Below are positions 33,423 through 44,028 of a stretch of DNA of 64,000 nucleotides, in pieces. Below the pieces are notes generated by a model. The model was not told the origin of the DNA and did not search any database. It worked only from the letters and a program-made list of their open reading frames with translations. Made by a program: the position numbers and the translations under genes. How positions within the stretch are numbered: position 1 is the stretch's first letter; each line of letters begins with the position of its first letter. This DNA is from Alloscardovia criceti DSM 17774 (GTDB lineage Bacteria; Actinomycetota; Actinomycetes; Actinomycetales; Bifidobacteriaceae). The stretch covers positions 248,001-312,000 of the forward strand of contig NZ_AQXR01000010.1 in NCBI RefSeq assembly GCF_000376885.1, read 5' to 3'.

Positions 33423-35721
33423 GGGTTGGCGCTTCCCTATTGTCCGGAGCAGAATTATCCGCTGTATTGTCTGACGGGTGCTCTGCCTGTGGAGTGCGCT
33501 CGATGTCCTCCGTTTGAGCCTCGGACTCGCTTTCTGCAGAAGGCTCCTGAGCTGGAGCCGCTGGCTGCACAGCTTGTGTAGGCTGTGCACTCTCCTGGGC
33601 AGCGCCTTCCGCTGTTTCCTGGGCACCAGAGGTGGCATCCACCGCCACAGAGCTCTTCAAATTAGCTGGAATGGCCACTGGTGGCTTATCGGAGACGACA
33701 CGGTCTGGAGCGGACAACCACTGCTGACGTTCTGGAGCCTTCTTCAACGGCGCAAAGATTTCAGCCAGCTCCTTGGCATCCAAGGTTTCTTTTTCCAGCA
33801 ACTGACGCACGAGCTCATCGAGGACTTCGCGATTATTCATCACGATTTCATACGCCTCATCATGCGCTGTTTCTACGAGCTTGAGCACTTCGTCATCGAT
33901 AATTTCGGCCGTGCGATCGGAATACTTGCGTGGCTGCAAACCATCGAGACCGCCTTCGTTGGACTCGTCGTTCCACTTAATCGCGCCCAGCTTATCGGAG
34001 AAGCCAAACTCCACCACCATACGGCGAGCGATATTAGTGGCCTTCTCGATATCGTTCGAAGCACCCGTGGTTGGATCGTGGAATACCACTTCCTCAGCCA
34101 CGCGGCCACCCATGGCGTATGCCATTTGGTCGAGAAGTTCGTTACGAGACTGACTGAAACGATCTTCTGTAGGCATGACGGCGGTATAACCCAAGGCACG
34201 ACCACGTGGAAGAATCGTCACCTTCGTCACAGGATCAGTATGATGCAAAGCCGCCGCTACCATAGCGTGACCACCTTCGTGGTATGCAGTATTGCGCAAT
34301 TCTTCCAAAGCCATACCATTGCTGCGACGGCGTGGGCCTGACATCACGCGGTCGATAGCCTCATCAATGGCTCGCCCATCGATAAGATCAGCATTTTCAC
34401 GTGCAGTCAGCAAGGCCGCTTCGTTCAGCACATTCGCCAAATCTGCACCCGTAAAGCCCGGTGTAAGCACAGCCACACGATGCAAATCAACATCCGGTGT
34501 AAATGGCTTGCCCTTCGCGTGGACCTTCAAGATGTCCTCGCGACCCTTCAAATCTGGAGCTTCCACGGCCACCTGACGGTCGAAACGACCTGGACGTGTC
34601 AAAGCGGAATCCAGCACATCTGGACGGTTCGTTGCAGCGATGATAATAATGCTGGTATCGGTATCAAAACCATCCATCTCCACCAGCAACGCATTCAAGG
34701 TCTGCTCACCGGCGCCGCCACCATTCGAAGCAGCGGAAGAACGACGACGGCCCATAGCATCGATTTCATCGATAAAGATAATGGCAGGAGAATTCTTCTT
34801 CGCCTCTTCAAAGAGCTCACGCACACGCGAAGCACCCAAACCGACGAAGACCTCTTCGAAGTCAGAACCGGCCATGGAGTAGAATGGCACGCCCGCCTCG
34901 CCCGCAATTGCACGGGCAATCAGGGTTTTACCCGTTCCCGGAGGGCCATACAGCAACAAACCATGAGGAATGCGCGCGCCCAATTTGCGGTACTTGCTTG
35001 GATCCTTCAAGAAGTCCTTAATTTCCTCGACTTCCGCCACGGCCGCTTCTTCACCGGCTACATCGGCAAACTTCGTCTTTGGAATGTCAGCTTCTTGGAG
35101 CTTCTTGTTGCGTCCATTTCCTGGCAAGCCCAGCAATCCGCCGCCTGAACCATCGCCCAGTCGACTCATACCCCACCAGACCATGCCGAAAAGAATCAGC
35201 ATCGGCAGTACGGAGGAAAGAATGCTAATCCACGGATTACTCAGCTGGATCGTAACGTTGTAGCCGTTTTTAATCGTCGATGACTTAATCAGCTCGTTTA
35301 ATTCCTCAGCCTGCGCGGTAGAGAAGTAGAATTGAACGCTCTTGCCGTAATTCTTTTCCCGACCACTTGGGTTGGAGCCAGAATTATCGACCTTCTTAAA
35401 ATCGCTAGACAGCGTAAGCTTGACAGACTGATAATTATCCGTAACTTCTACGAAATCCGCTTTGCCTTCTTTAATGAGCGCAAAACCGTCCTTCGTGTCA
35501 ATCGTCTGCGTATCCGAATGATTGACATAGAAGAAGACGGCAATGAGGAGCACAGACAGGATGCTCATCCATACGATAGGACGCTGCCACCAGCGAGGGT
35601 TGTCACCATTCGGCCCATTATTTGGCACCTGTGGGCCTAATGGATTCTGTGGCTTGTTGCTATCCCCATCGGGCGAATTCTGCGAATTGCGTGGCGCAAA
35701 GGGATTGTTGTTACTTGCCAT
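33415..35721 (-). CDS. ftsH: ATP-dependent zinc metalloprotease FtsH
   Basis: A 768-residue membrane AAA protease. Two membrane segments ([16 protein letters not shown] and [18 protein letters not shown]) flank an extracytoplasmic domain. Then come the AAA domain (GPPGTGKT; second region of homology with RPGRFDR) and the zinc protease site HEGGH with a downstream Asp region. The last 110 residues or so are a Pro/Ala/Glu-rich disordered tail common in actinobacterial FtsH. ATG at 35721 has AAGGT upstream and lies 8 bases after hpt. Confidence 0.96.
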   Translation of the reverse strand: MASNNNPFAPRNSQNSPDGDSNKPQNPLGPQVPNNGPNGDNPRWWQRPIVWMSILSVLLIAVFFYVNHSDTQTIDTKDGFALIKEGKADFVEVTDNYQSVKLTLSSDFKKVDNSGSNPSGREKNYGKSVQFYFSTAQAEELNELIKSSTIKNGYNVTIQLSNPWISILSSVLPMLILFGMVWWGMSRLGDGSGGGLLGLPGNGRNKKLQEADIPKTKFADVAGEEAAVAEVEEIKDFLKDPSKYRKLGARIPHGLLLYGPPGTGKTLIARAIAGEAGVPFYSMAGSDFEEVFVGLGASRVRELFEEAKKNSPAIIFIDEIDAMGRRRSSAASNGGGAGEQTLNALLVEMDGFDTDTSIIIIAATNRPDVLDSALTRPGRFDRQVAVEAPDLKGREDILKVHAKGKPFTPDVDLHRVAVLTPGFTGADLANVLNEAALLTARENADLIDGRAIDEAIDRVMSGPRRRSNGMALEELRNTAYHEGGHAMVAAALHHTDPVTKVTILPRGRALGYTAVMPTEDRFSQSRNELLDQMAYAMGGRVAEEVVFHDPTTGASNDIEKATNIARRMVVEFGFSDKLGAIKWNDESNEGGLDGLQPRKYSDRTAEIIDDEVLKLVETAHDEAYEIVMNNREVLDELVRQLLEKETLDAKELAEIFAPLKKAPERQQWLSAPDRVVSDKPPVAIPANLKSSVAVDATSGAQETAEGAAQESAQPTQAVQPAAPAQEPSAESESEAQTEDIERTPQAEHPSDNTADNSAPDNREAPTHD

Positions 35722-35729
35722 AATCTACC

Positions 35730-36287
35730 TTACTTACCCTGATACACTTCAGGTTTCAACACAGCAATGGAGTCAAGATTGCGATATTTTTCGTTATAGT
35801 CCAAACCAAACCCGACGACAAATTCGTCTGGAATGGTATATCCTTTGTACTTTACATCAACGTCGATTTTGCGGCGGGCGGGTTTCTCAAGTAGCGCAAA
35901 GACTTCTACGGAAGCGGCGCCACGGCTTTTCAGCTCATCCACGAGCCATGCCAACGTAAACCCGGAATCGATAATATCTTCGACAATAACGACATGACGA
36001 TCGGTAATGTCACAGTCAAGGTCTTGGCGGACGGTAATTTTTCCGGAGGATTCCGTGCCAGCGCCATAGGAAGAAAGAGACATGAATTCAATTTGAGCAG
36101 GAATGCTCACCGCCTGTGAGAAGGCTGCCATCGTATTCATAGCACCCTTGAGAACCGCTACGAAAAGAGGATATTTGCCCGCATAATCCTGGGAAACTTG
36201 TGCTGCTACTTCGTTAATCTTTTCTTGAATTTGCTCTCGCGAGATCAACTCACTCGCGATTTCTTCACGTATGTCAGAGATTTGCAT
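35730..36287 (-). CDS. hpt: Hypoxanthine phosphoribosyltransferase
   Basis: A 185-residue purine salvage enzyme. The PRPP-binding loop is VVIVEDIIDSGFTL, with the substrate segment LSSYGAGTESSGK and the C-terminal VGFGLDYNEKYRNL typical of bacterial HPRT. The ATG at 36287 overlaps the end of tilS by 14 bases; a longer start was rejected because the family begins at this Met. The tilS-hpt-ftsH order is widely conserved in Gram-positive bacteria. Confidence 0.96.
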   Translation of the reverse strand: MQISDIREEIASELISREQIQEKINEVAAQVSQDYAGKYPLFVAVLKGAMNTMAAFSQAVSIPAQIEFMSLSSYGAGTESSGKITVRQDLDCDITDRHVVIVEDIIDSGFTLAWLVDELKSRGAASVEVFALLEKPARRKIDVDVKYKGYTIPDEFVVGFGLDYNEKYRNLDSIAVLKPEVYQGK

Positions 36288-37299
36288 AGTCACTATCTTT
36301 CCATAACTGAATGACGTCATACACCTTATTCGCGCCAAGAGCCGATGAAAGGCGAATGCTTTTCTTCTTCTGTTGTACACAACTTAATTGAAGTAATTCT
36401 TCAATAATCGTGTTTTCTGGCACAATGTTGACATTTTGCAAACATTGCGCGATAACTCTACGCTGAATTGCAGGGAGAAATGCCTTCAACGCGCGAATTT
36501 TGATTTCTAATATGCCATTTTTCTCGCGGATAATGCGCTCGTACGCAGCCTCAACCGCGTCCTCAATAATGTCCAAATCCTCACGCGAGCGCTGAGCAGC
36601 CTGCGCAAGCACGCGCACCACATCCCGCCCGGTGACCTGGTCAAGCAGAGGGAAAACATCATGGCGAAATTGAGAACGCAACGGAAAATCGGCGCCCAGC
36701 AGGCCTTCGATATCCTCACCATTGGTCGGATCATCCCAGTAATCCAGCTGGAGTTCCTTGCAGATGTGCGTCGTATCCTCGCGGCGAAGACTCAGAAATG
36801 GCCGCAAAAATAAGATATTGTCTAACGTGAGTTTTTCACGGATGCCTGTCAGAGCCTCTATGCTCGGCGCGCGCATCAGCCGCATCGCTATCGTTTCAGC
36901 GCTGTCGTCCATCGTGTGCGCCACGAGCACGATGCGGGCCCCGACTTCGCGGGCTTTGCGTGCCAAAGCCGCATACCGTGCGGTGCGCGCCTCCGCCTCC
37001 ACACCCAGTCGGGAGTTTGGCACAGTGATATCGAGGGTAGATACGGGAGCAAGACCACGCGCCGTACATATCTGAGCAGTCTTGCGCGCCACCTCATCCG
37101 AGCCTGCTTGGAGCTGATGGTTCACGATGAGCGCGCCCACCGGATTGGGCACAGCCCTACGCGCCACAGCAGCTAAAGCTAAGGAATCGCGCCCACCCGA
37201 GCACGCCACGAGGATCTGCTCGTCTTCAGCAACCCCGTGAGTAGCCAGACAGCTGCGCACCTCCTGCTGAGCGCGCAGAATAAGAGATGAATATGCCAT
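36274..37299 (-). CDS. tilS: tRNA(Ile)-lysidine synthase
   Basis: A 341-residue PP-loop ATPase that converts the CAT anticodon wobble base of tRNA-Ile2 to lysidine. The PP-loop is ACSGGRDSLALA; later LVAHTMDDSAET and RPFLSLRREDT are typical. The C-terminal part is short, as in other actinobacteria. Its ATG overlaps the dacB stop (TAATG) and its end overlaps hpt. Confidence 0.94.
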   Translation of the reverse strand: MAYSSLILRAQQEVRSCLATHGVAEDEQILVACSGGRDSLALAAVARRAVPNPVGALIVNHQLQAGSDEVARKTAQICTARGLAPVSTLDITVPNSRLGVEAEARTARYAALARKAREVGARIVLVAHTMDDSAETIAMRLMRAPSIEALTGIREKLTLDNILFLRPFLSLRREDTTHICKELQLDYWDDPTNGEDIEGLLGADFPLRSQFRHDVFPLLDQVTGRDVVRVLAQAAQRSREDLDIIEDAVEAAYERIIREKNGILEIKIRALKAFLPAIQRRVIAQCLQNVNIVPENTIIEELLQLSCVQQKKKSIRLSSALGANKVYDVIQLWKDSDYANL

Positions 37300-38792
37300 T
37301 ACAGATCTACGAGTTTCCCTACGAACGTGTTCACAGCACTGATAGCTTGGTCGAGATTCTCTCCATTGACGATAACGCTGAAAATCAGCGCTCCACCATT
37401 GGCTCGGGACACGTTGCCCGTCAAGGAGGTGACCTTTTCTAGGGTGCCTGTTTTAGCGCGGACTAGTCCTCTGCCTTCAGCGGTAAAGTCTCGTGCTATC
37501 AGAGTGCCCGAGTACTGCGAAATCGGCATTCCGGTGGCCGCCGCCCACGTGGAGTTGCCCACTATCGAGTGCGTGGTATCCAGCAGTGCTGCTTGAACCG
37601 AAACAAGAGTATCTGCAGTCAGCGCGTTGCCTGGCGCAAGACCCGAGGTGTCTGCCAGCACCATATTGTCTGTCTGGATACCATGATCACTGACGATGGA
37701 GCTGACCGCGCTCGTGGCACCCGCAAAGGAATTGTCTTTGCCCGTGCGAATCGCCAGCAATCGACCTAAGAGCTGCGCCAAAGAATTATCTGAGTTCGTC
37801 AGCATGAGCTGGATGATCTGCCACATGGGGGCAGACTGAACGGAGGCGATTTCAAAGGCAGAGCTGTCCGCTTTGGCGTTGGAATAATCTGAATTATCTA
37901 CGGCAATTCCGCGGCTACTCAAGGCCTCAGCAAAAGCCGAAGTGACATCCCAAGCGGGGTAAGCGCTGCGTTGCGGACTAAAATCGCCTTCAGAGTCCGG
38001 GTTGCTTGGCGCTCCGGTCCCCCATGCGCGTGCCTCATCGATGGCCATCGCGGTTGTTTCAATTTCGTTGATATAGCCTTCATTCACCGACGACGTTGAA
38101 TTCAAGGAGGACGGCAGCGAGTCATTGTTAAATAAGGAATTATCGTATTGTAGCTGCACATGTGTGATGCCTCGAGATTGCAAGGCCTCCACCGCGCGAT
38201 CTGCAAGGCTCGCCAACCCTGCTCGCCCGTTGACATGCGCATTGTCGTTTGTGCCGGTGCCGAGCAAAATATCGCCGCCGCCCACCAAGGTCAGCGTGCC
38301 CGTGCTCGCATCCGCTTCATTTCTGCTGAGTTGTACGGTGGTATTCAGCGTTTCCGCCGCATCAAAGGTCACGCTTGCAGCAAAGGCCGTCAGCGTTTTT
38401 AAGGTCGATGCTGGTTCGAGCTTTTGCGAGGCATTATGCGCAGCCACCGTATTTCCGGAGGTGTCCGCTACCACCACGCCTACCGTATTTCCATCGCCCA
38501 CGGAGGATACGAGCTGATCTACTAAAGCCTGTGCTTGATTTTCATCTATGGCCTGCGCTTTTACATCGCCTACTGTCTGCCCTTGCATGCGTTGCAAACT
38601 ATAGCGTGGATTCATCGCCGCCACGGAACCTTCGCGGCTAACCGTTTTTAATGTCGCGAGCGGTCCCGAAATCAGGCCTAGCGCATCCGCTCCCACATAA
38701 GCAGCGCAGAGGAGCGCTACGACCAAGGCGCTGACCATAATAGTGCGCGCTCTTTGCCATTTTTTTTCGAAGAACAAATTACGCATGCACAC
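37299..38792 (-). CDS. dacB: D-alanyl-D-alanine carboxypeptidase/endopeptidase (PBP4 type)
   Basis: A 497-residue exported peptidase S13 protein acting on peptidoglycan stem peptides. It has an N-terminal membrane or signal segment (TIMVSALVVALLCAAYVGA), the active-site tetrad SxxK (PASTLKT), SxN (NSDNSLAQ) and KTG (RAKTGTLEKV). A GTG at 38792 five bases after AAGGA is chosen; an ATG two codons later is equally possible. It overlaps the end of the glycosyltransferase gene by 14 bases. Confidence 0.9.
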   Translation of the reverse strand: MCMRNLFFEKKWQRARTIMVSALVVALLCAAYVGADALGLISGPLATLKTVSREGSVAAMNPRYSLQRMQGQTVGDVKAQAIDENQAQALVDQLVSSVGDGNTVGVVVADTSGNTVAAHNASQKLEPASTLKTLTAFAASVTFDAAETLNTTVQLSRNEADASTGTLTLVGGGDILLGTGTNDNAHVNGRAGLASLADRAVEALQSRGITHVQLQYDNSLFNNDSLPSSLNSTSSVNEGYINEIETTAMAIDEARAWGTGAPSNPDSEGDFSPQRSAYPAWDVTSAFAEALSSRGIAVDNSDYSNAKADSSAFEIASVQSAPMWQIIQLMLTNSDNSLAQLLGRLLAIRTGKDNSFAGATSAVSSIVSDHGIQTDNMVLADTSGLAPGNALTADTLVSVQAALLDTTHSIVGNSTWAAATGMPISQYSGTLIARDFTAEGRGLVRAKTGTLEKVTSLTGNVSRANGGALIFSVIVNGENLDQAISAVNTFVGKLVDL

Positions 38793-40050
38793 TACTTTCC
38801 TTCATAATCTGCTGTGCGGCCTCGCCTCCCGCGTGAGCAATAGGCTTCCACTGGGATTTTGCAAAGATAGCTACGAAGGAAATAGGCACATAGCTCGCCA
38901 TATATATAGGGAAGCTCAGGCTGTAGGCAATAACCTCGCGAATGGAAATATTGATACGCTTGCGCTCTACAAATCCGGATATAGCAGCCAAGGCCATCAT
39001 ACCCAGCACCGCCCACACGATGGAGCTCACCCAGCCGCGCGCATCCGCCAAAATGGAGTACCAGGAAATATAACCCAAAGCCGCATAAATAATGCCCAGT
39101 ACAAATCGAAACACGGAAATTACCATAAACGGACACACCATCAGCGTCACATCGACAGCCGAGAAATCTCTTTCCTTAATGGCCCACTGCACCATCACTT
39201 TGCCGTAGTAGCGAAATACCTGCAAAAAGCCTTTCGACCAGCGCACACGCTGAGTCCAGCTGGTGCGGAAATCTACAGGTTGTTCGTCGAAAAACATAGC
39301 CGAACCGCAAAAACCGATGCGATCGCCATGCAATATGCAGTCCATGGTAAATTCCATATCTTCGGTCAGCAAATGGAATTTCCATCCATCATTGCGCTCC
39401 ATAATGCGCCGCGAAAACATAAACCCTGTGCCGCCCACATGGCAGGAGGTGCCCAAGGCTGCACGAGTGGTATTGAGGAATCGACTTTCACGCACGAACC
39501 AGAGAGCTGCGCCGGAGGATACCCAATTCTCGGAAATATTGACAGAATTTCTATAACTGGTCAGAGCTTCGAATCCCGCTTGACGTGCCTTGTTCATTTC
39601 TGCGATGTAGTTTTTATCCAATAAATTATCCGCATCAAAAATAAAGAAGGCATCGTATTTTTTGGAATCACCGGTTGCCATCATGGTGCGCAGTAGATAT
39701 TGCAACGCATAGCCTTTGCCCACTTGCTGCTTGTTGAAGCGTTCGATGACATGTGCGCCGAGTTTGCGTGACACTTCAGCCGTGCTATCTGTGCAATTAT
39801 CCGCAACAATCCAAATATCGAGGAGCTCCTGCGGATAGGTCTGTGCTTGGATTGAACGGATGAGATTTCCTATAACATTTTCCTCGTTACGCGCGGAAAT
39901 CAGCACGGCATAACGCCTATCTTGAGGTACGTCTGGGTACTGAATTGGCTTAGCAAACATACCCACCACGATGACCATAACCTGATAAATCATGGTGATA
40001 ATGCCCAAAATGGTGATAATAACGTCGAGGAAGGAAAGTAATCCGTTCAT
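38779..40050 (-). CDS. Membrane glycosyltransferase family 2
   Basis: A 423-residue membrane GT2 enzyme resembling processive polysaccharide synthases. An N-terminal membrane segment is followed by the catalytic domain: VLISARNEENVI, DADN metal site (FIFDADN), TED (LLTEDMEF) and QRVRW (TQRVRWSKG). Four or so membrane segments close the protein. TED and QxxRW are seen in cellulose/hyaluronan/poly-GlcNAc synthases, so it may make or extend a surface polymer. Product unknown. It sits between the AI-2E-type exporter and dacB in the operon. Confidence 0.8.
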   Translation of the reverse strand: MNGLLSFLDVIITILGIITMIYQVMVIVVGMFAKPIQYPDVPQDRRYAVLISARNEENVIGNLIRSIQAQTYPQELLDIWIVADNCTDSTAEVSRKLGAHVIERFNKQQVGKGYALQYLLRTMMATGDSKKYDAFFIFDADNLLDKNYIAEMNKARQAGFEALTSYRNSVNISENWVSSGAALWFVRESRFLNTTRAALGTSCHVGGTGFMFSRRIMERNDGWKFHLLTEDMEFTMDCILHGDRIGFCGSAMFFDEQPVDFRTSWTQRVRWSKGFLQVFRYYGKVMVQWAIKERDFSAVDVTLMVCPFMVISVFRFVLGIIYAALGYISWYSILADARGWVSSIVWAVLGMMALAAISGFVERKRINISIREVIAYSLSFPIYMASYVPISFVAIFAKSQWKPIAHAGGEAAQQIMKESSVHA

Positions 40051-40106
40051 CTCCTGATAGTCCTTAGCAGGTTGAGTGCAAAAACGATCTCGTTCTCCTA
40101 GTCTAG

Positions 40107-41636
40107 CTAGGAAAGGTCTTTACTGGAACTCTTGTGTGTAAAGTCCTCCGCTTTCACATCGCCCGCACTGTTGTGATGACGCGGGCGGGCTGGACGTGCC
40201 GGTTTGATAGGAGCCGCAGATGAAGGCGAATGCCTGCGATGGGATTCTTCCGAAGAATCATCTTTCTCGTCCTTCTTATCCTTATCGGCCCCATCTGCCA
40301 CGTCATCCTTAAATTTTCCTTCACCATTCACAGGAATAGCACCGGTGCCCTCCACGGATTCACGGAAACGGATCAAATCTTCGGCGGTGACGTGGTGATT
40401 ATCTGGATCCGTGGAGCGGATAGGCACCATCATCGTTTCAGAAATCTTCTCACCCACACTTTGCACACCATGTGCCAGCTTGGACGGCTTTAACGGTTTT
40501 GGATCATCCAATAATTCGGAATCCACCAAATCATATCGCCTCAAGTATGTGCTGAGCAGTGCCTGAATACTTGCGATAATTGGCAATGCCAAGAAACCGG
40601 CCAATGCCCCGCCAACTGCGGAGAATGCGAAGACGCCCAACAAGGCGATAGCGGGATTCAAATCCATCGTCGAGCGCGTAATCATTGGGCTGATGAGATT
40701 ATTTTCAATCTGCTGGTACACAATGATGAAGATGACGATATAAATAGCCGGGCGAATGCCGTTAGATCCCCAGGCGAAAATAGCAGGCAACGCGCCACCG
40801 ATGTATGTACCAATCATAGGCACGAACTGCGAAATAATGCCGCATGCCAACGCCAGCGGCAGCCAGTTCGGTACGCCGATAATAATCATGAAAATCGAGA
40901 GCGATACAGCGTTGATGATGGCCAGCATAATGCGAGAGTACAGGAATCCCGAAATCTGTTCCTGCACAACGGTCCAAATGACGAGGAAACGCTTTTGCGA
41001 ATCCTCTGGCAGGAAACGGCACATCACCTTACGCATACTTGGCCCATATGCACTCATATAGTAAGTGACCAAAATAATGGTCAAGAAGTCCAGCAGCACG
41101 CTAAACACGGAGCCCGCGGTGCTTAACGCTTGGCTTGCAAGAGATCCGATACTATCCGTCTTGATACTAGCAAGAAGCGAAATGCCCAAGTCATTCATCT
41201 TTGGCAAATCATAATCAAATTGAGTGCGTAAATAATCCCCCAGCTGCTGATACAAATCAGGGATGGTATTACTAATAGACACCAACTGATTGACCATCAA
41301 ATTGCCAAAAACGCCGATAAAAATGCCGATGATCACAAAGAGGAATAGCATCGTCAGACCAGTGGATAGATTGCGTCGCCAACCCTTGAGAATAAGCCAG
41401 CGCACAATAGGTTCAATGGCGAATGCGATGAAGAGCGAAATAACAATATTGAGAAGCACGCTTCGTACGGAGTCGAAAACATACCACGCACAGTATCCCA
41501 ATGCAGCGGCGATGACTGCATACAGCAGCGCACGTGTATACCACTCCGGTGGACGACGGTTATCGCCTTTGCGAGGGAAAATGGACGCCAAATCCGCTAA
41601 TTGTTCTTCGGTTTTTTCATCAGACATAATCATCAT
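40107..41636 (-). CDS. AI-2E family membrane transporter
   Basis: A 509-residue multi-pass membrane protein of the AI-2E exporter/PerM family. Eight or so membrane segments span residues about 30-370, with typical ending motifs (VGGALAGFLALPIIASIQALL). The last 120 residues are a cytosolic, highly charged and disordered tail (KDDVADGADKDKKDEKDD). Members have been linked to autoinducer export or ion antiport; a specific substrate cannot be assigned. ATG at 41636 has GGGAGGT upstream. First gene of the long minus-strand operon. Confidence 0.85.
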   Translation of the reverse strand: MMIMSDEKTEEQLADLASIFPRKGDNRRPPEWYTRALLYAVIAAALGYCAWYVFDSVRSVLLNIVISLFIAFAIEPIVRWLILKGWRRNLSTGLTMLFLFVIIGIFIGVFGNLMVNQLVSISNTIPDLYQQLGDYLRTQFDYDLPKMNDLGISLLASIKTDSIGSLASQALSTAGSVFSVLLDFLTIILVTYYMSAYGPSMRKVMCRFLPEDSQKRFLVIWTVVQEQISGFLYSRIMLAIINAVSLSIFMIIIGVPNWLPLALACGIISQFVPMIGTYIGGALPAIFAWGSNGIRPAIYIVIFIIVYQQIENNLISPMITRSTMDLNPAIALLGVFAFSAVGGALAGFLALPIIASIQALLSTYLRRYDLVDSELLDDPKPLKPSKLAHGVQSVGEKISETMMVPIRSTDPDNHHVTAEDLIRFRESVEGTGAIPVNGEGKFKDDVADGADKDKKDEKDDSSEESHRRHSPSSAAPIKPARPARPRHHNSAGDVKAEDFTHKSSSKDLS

Positions 41637-41956
41637 TATTCCACCTCCCCACAACCGTCAGGTACGCGTATAAGTGTGCATAATCTCAAGTTTTCCTTGA
41701 GATTAGTGGGAATTTCTGTGTTATGCCCGAGCCAGCAGCACACGCAAACTTTAGATTTTCATGGAACTATTACGAAAAATACAATTTTCTGCGGTCGTAC
41801 GGGTATCAAGGACTTTCACACACATCATCCGTTAATCTTCCGTATAATGTTCAAACACCTTCGGACATTTTTATGACTGTTTTCCCGCCGCTACTCAGCC
41901 GAAAACAGTACTGCCCTAAAAAAGTGTTATATAAGCCTACGCATAATATATAAGGT
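41637..41956. other. Divergent promoter region without genes
   Basis: About 320 bases between the exporter operon and a plus-strand glycosyltransferase. No convincing ORF or RNA was seen. It is AT-rich near 41920-41956; CATAAT at 41942-41947, about ten bases before the plus-strand ATG, suggests a leaderless or very short-leader transcript for that gene. Confidence 0.45.
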
Positions 41957-42817
41957 ATGCTTACAGTTTCCATCGTTATTCCCGCTTGGAATGAATCTCG
42001 ACGCGTTTTATCTTGTTTGCGAAATGCCACCACTCAGACTGTTCCCGCTCATGAAATCATCGTGGTGGACAATAACTCCACGGACAATACGCGTGAACTG
42101 GTGGAATCGTTCATCCGCGAGCATCCGGGCACGCCGGTGAGGCTAGAGCGCCAAACGCAGGCTCAAGGCTTGATTCCTACGCGCAATATGGGTTTGGACA
42201 TAGCGACTGGCGATATCGTGGCACGTATAGACGCCGACTGCATGATTAAGCCCAACTGGGTAGAAACCGTGGCACTCTTTTTCGAGTCACATCCTTATAC
42301 GGCTGGTGTCACCGGTCCTGTGTGCTATTACGATATGCCACTGCCACCAGTGGGCCTTTTCTTTGATTCGCGTGTGCGTAAGAAGCAGTACAGCGCAGAC
42401 GGCATGCCCCTTTTGTTTGGATCTAATATGGCTATGCGTAAGAGCGCGTGGGAGAAGATTCGCCCCGTGGTGTGCGCCGATGTGGAAGATGTCTTCCATG
42501 AAGACATCGACTGCAGCCTTCATCTGTTTGAGCAAGGGTTGACGACTCAATTCTGCTCCGAAATGGTCACCGGCGCCAGCGCTCGGCGTATGGCCACTCC
42601 GCACGATTCTTTTACCGTATATATGAAGCGTTTTGAAAATACGTTCAACGCGCATCCCGGTCATACGCGTGATGGGTACCCGGAGAAAACCTTGCTCATG
42701 GTGTATCCGCTGCTCAACACCATGCATCACGTGTATAGCGCGTGGTGCAGCTTACTCAAGATTGATACCGCGGAACGTCTGTGGAAGAGGTATCGCGAGC
42801 GCGTGGGGCTGGAGTAG
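41957..42817 (+). CDS. Glycosyltransferase family 2, cytosolic
   Basis: A 286-residue GT-A fold enzyme: VSIVIPAWNES at the start, EIIVVDNNSTDNTREL, and the metal-binding DAD in ARIDADCM. It lacks membrane segments, unlike the GT2 protein at 38779. An acceptor or donor sugar cannot be named. No good ribosome site precedes the ATG other than AAGGT directly before it. A single-gene unit with a terminator. Confidence 0.85.
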   Translation: MLTVSIVIPAWNESRRVLSCLRNATTQTVPAHEIIVVDNNSTDNTRELVESFIREHPGTPVRLERQTQAQGLIPTRNMGLDIATGDIVARIDADCMIKPNWVETVALFFESHPYTAGVTGPVCYYDMPLPPVGLFFDSRVRKKQYSADGMPLLFGSNMAMRKSAWEKIRPVVCADVEDVFHEDIDCSLHLFEQGLTTQFCSEMVTGASARRMATPHDSFTVYMKRFENTFNAHPGHTRDGYPEKTLLMVYPLLNTMHHVYSAWCSLLKIDTAERLWKRYRERVGLE

Positions 42818-42832
42818 TTTTCTGTCGTGCAA

Positions 42833-42867
42833 AACCGTAGAGCTGTAAACGCTGCTCTGCGGTTTTT
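42833..42867 (+). terminator. Intrinsic terminator after the glycosyltransferase gene
   Basis: Stem AACCGTAGAGC (42833-42843) with GCTCTGCGGTT (42854-42864), then TTTTT. Confidence 0.85.
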
Positions 42868-42892
42868 CTAAAACATCAGCTTCGATGAAAGC

Positions 42893-42929
42893 AAAAAGCC
42901 TGTTACAACTAATGCTATAACAGGCTTTA
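42893..42929 (-). terminator. Intrinsic terminator after tRNA-Glu
   Basis: On the minus strand AAAGCCTGTTA pairs with TAACAGGCTTT, followed by T residues (A run at 42893-42897). Confidence 0.82.
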
Positions 42930-42934
42930 ATTCG

Positions 42935-43006
42935 TACCCCCGGAGAGAATCGAACTCTCGTTGTCAGAGTGAAAGTCTGATGTCCTAACCATTAGACGAC
43001 GGGGGC
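42935..43006 (-). tRNA. tRNA-Glu (TTC anticodon)
   Basis: A 72-base cloverleaf: acceptor GCCCCCG/CGGGGGT, D-arm GTCTAATGGTTAGGAC, anticodon loop CTTTCAC, T-arm GAGAGTTCGATTCTCTC. The 5-bp anticodon stem CAGAC... and the D-arm fit glutamate tRNA. CCA is not encoded. Confidence 0.95.
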
Positions 43007-43078
43007 CAACTTGATTTATATTAGCGAGTACCCCACTATCGCGCAAGCTTTTACCGCTTCGGCGTGTCGTCTGGAGAT

Positions 43079-43873
43079 TTATTGCTTGCGGTACGTGAAA
43101 TCATGGATATCGCGGCCTGCTTCCAGTCCTTTATTTTCAAAGTTTGTCAGCATTCTGCCGTCAAATCTTTCTGACTCTACAAAGTCCGCATGCGGCAAAT
43201 TTACCGCCGTATGCGCAGTGCCTTTGCTCACATGCTCCGTAGCAAGACTGACGGTTGTGGTGCCTATATTGGCAAAATCAGCCCTCTCATCCATAACTTC
43301 GTGCACATGCAAGGCATAATCATCGATATCCGTAGCGATGCGCCACACACCCGCCTCCACCAACGCCTTATGCACGAGCTCTGCCAAGGAGTCTTGTACA
43401 ATGCGACGCTTGTGGTGCTTAGTTTTTGGCCATGGATCTGGGAAGAAGGTCCACACTTCGTCCACCATGCCAGCTTCGAAAGCACTGAGCAACTCTGGCG
43501 CATTGACCTGTACCATGCGCAGATTGCGCAGTTCGTTTTTGCCTGCCAGCAGCAATGTATGCGCCACGCCCGGCGTATACACCTCGATACCAATGAAATT
43601 ATCGTGCGGATTATTTTGAGCGGCATGCACGATATTTTCACCCTGCCCGGTGCCAATTTCTACGATAACGCGACCATCCGCTTGGAAGCCTTCACCCCAG
43701 ACCTCCTGGAGACTGTGACGCGTAATCTGCAGATCACTTGCTACAGAAAGTTGATAATCACCCTTTTCAAATTCCAGCAAATAATCAGCCGCATACTGAT
43801 TCCAAGCTCGCTCCAATCGACCATCCAAAGTGGAGGATCTGCGCACAAACGACACAACAGAACGTCTGTGCAT
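43079..43873 (-). CDS. trmB: tRNA (guanine-N7-)-methyltransferase
   Basis: A 264-residue SAM enzyme that makes m7G46 in tRNA. SAM motif [11 protein letters not shown], then GIEVYTPGV and the family signature [15 protein letters not shown]. The ATG at 43873 was chosen because AGGAAG lies 8 bases before it; seven further codons upstream are open. The C-terminal part ([19 protein letters not shown]) is typical of the family. It stands alone, downstream of the divergent galE gene. Confidence 0.94.
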   Translation of the reverse strand: MHRRSVVSFVRRSSTLDGRLERAWNQYAADYLLEFEKGDYQLSVASDLQITRHSLQEVWGEGFQADGRVIVEIGTGQGENIVHAAQNNPHDNFIGIEVYTPGVAHTLLLAGKNELRNLRMVQVNAPELLSAFEAGMVDEVWTFFPDPWPKTKHHKRRIVQDSLAELVHKALVEAGVWRIATDIDDYALHVHEVMDERADFANIGTTTVSLATEHVSKGTAHTAVNLPHADFVESERFDGRMLTNFENKGLEAGRDIHDFTYRKQ

Positions 43874-44028
43874 ACCTTTTTCTTCCTGAATCATTACAAA
43901 CTCCGCTCTAGCATAATCGTAGAAAACATTCCTATTCCATTAAACATAATATAGAATTCGCGCTATAATAAAAGTGTCATAAATGAACAACTGCGCACAA
44001 AAGCGCACATGATTATTGAAGGAGCATC

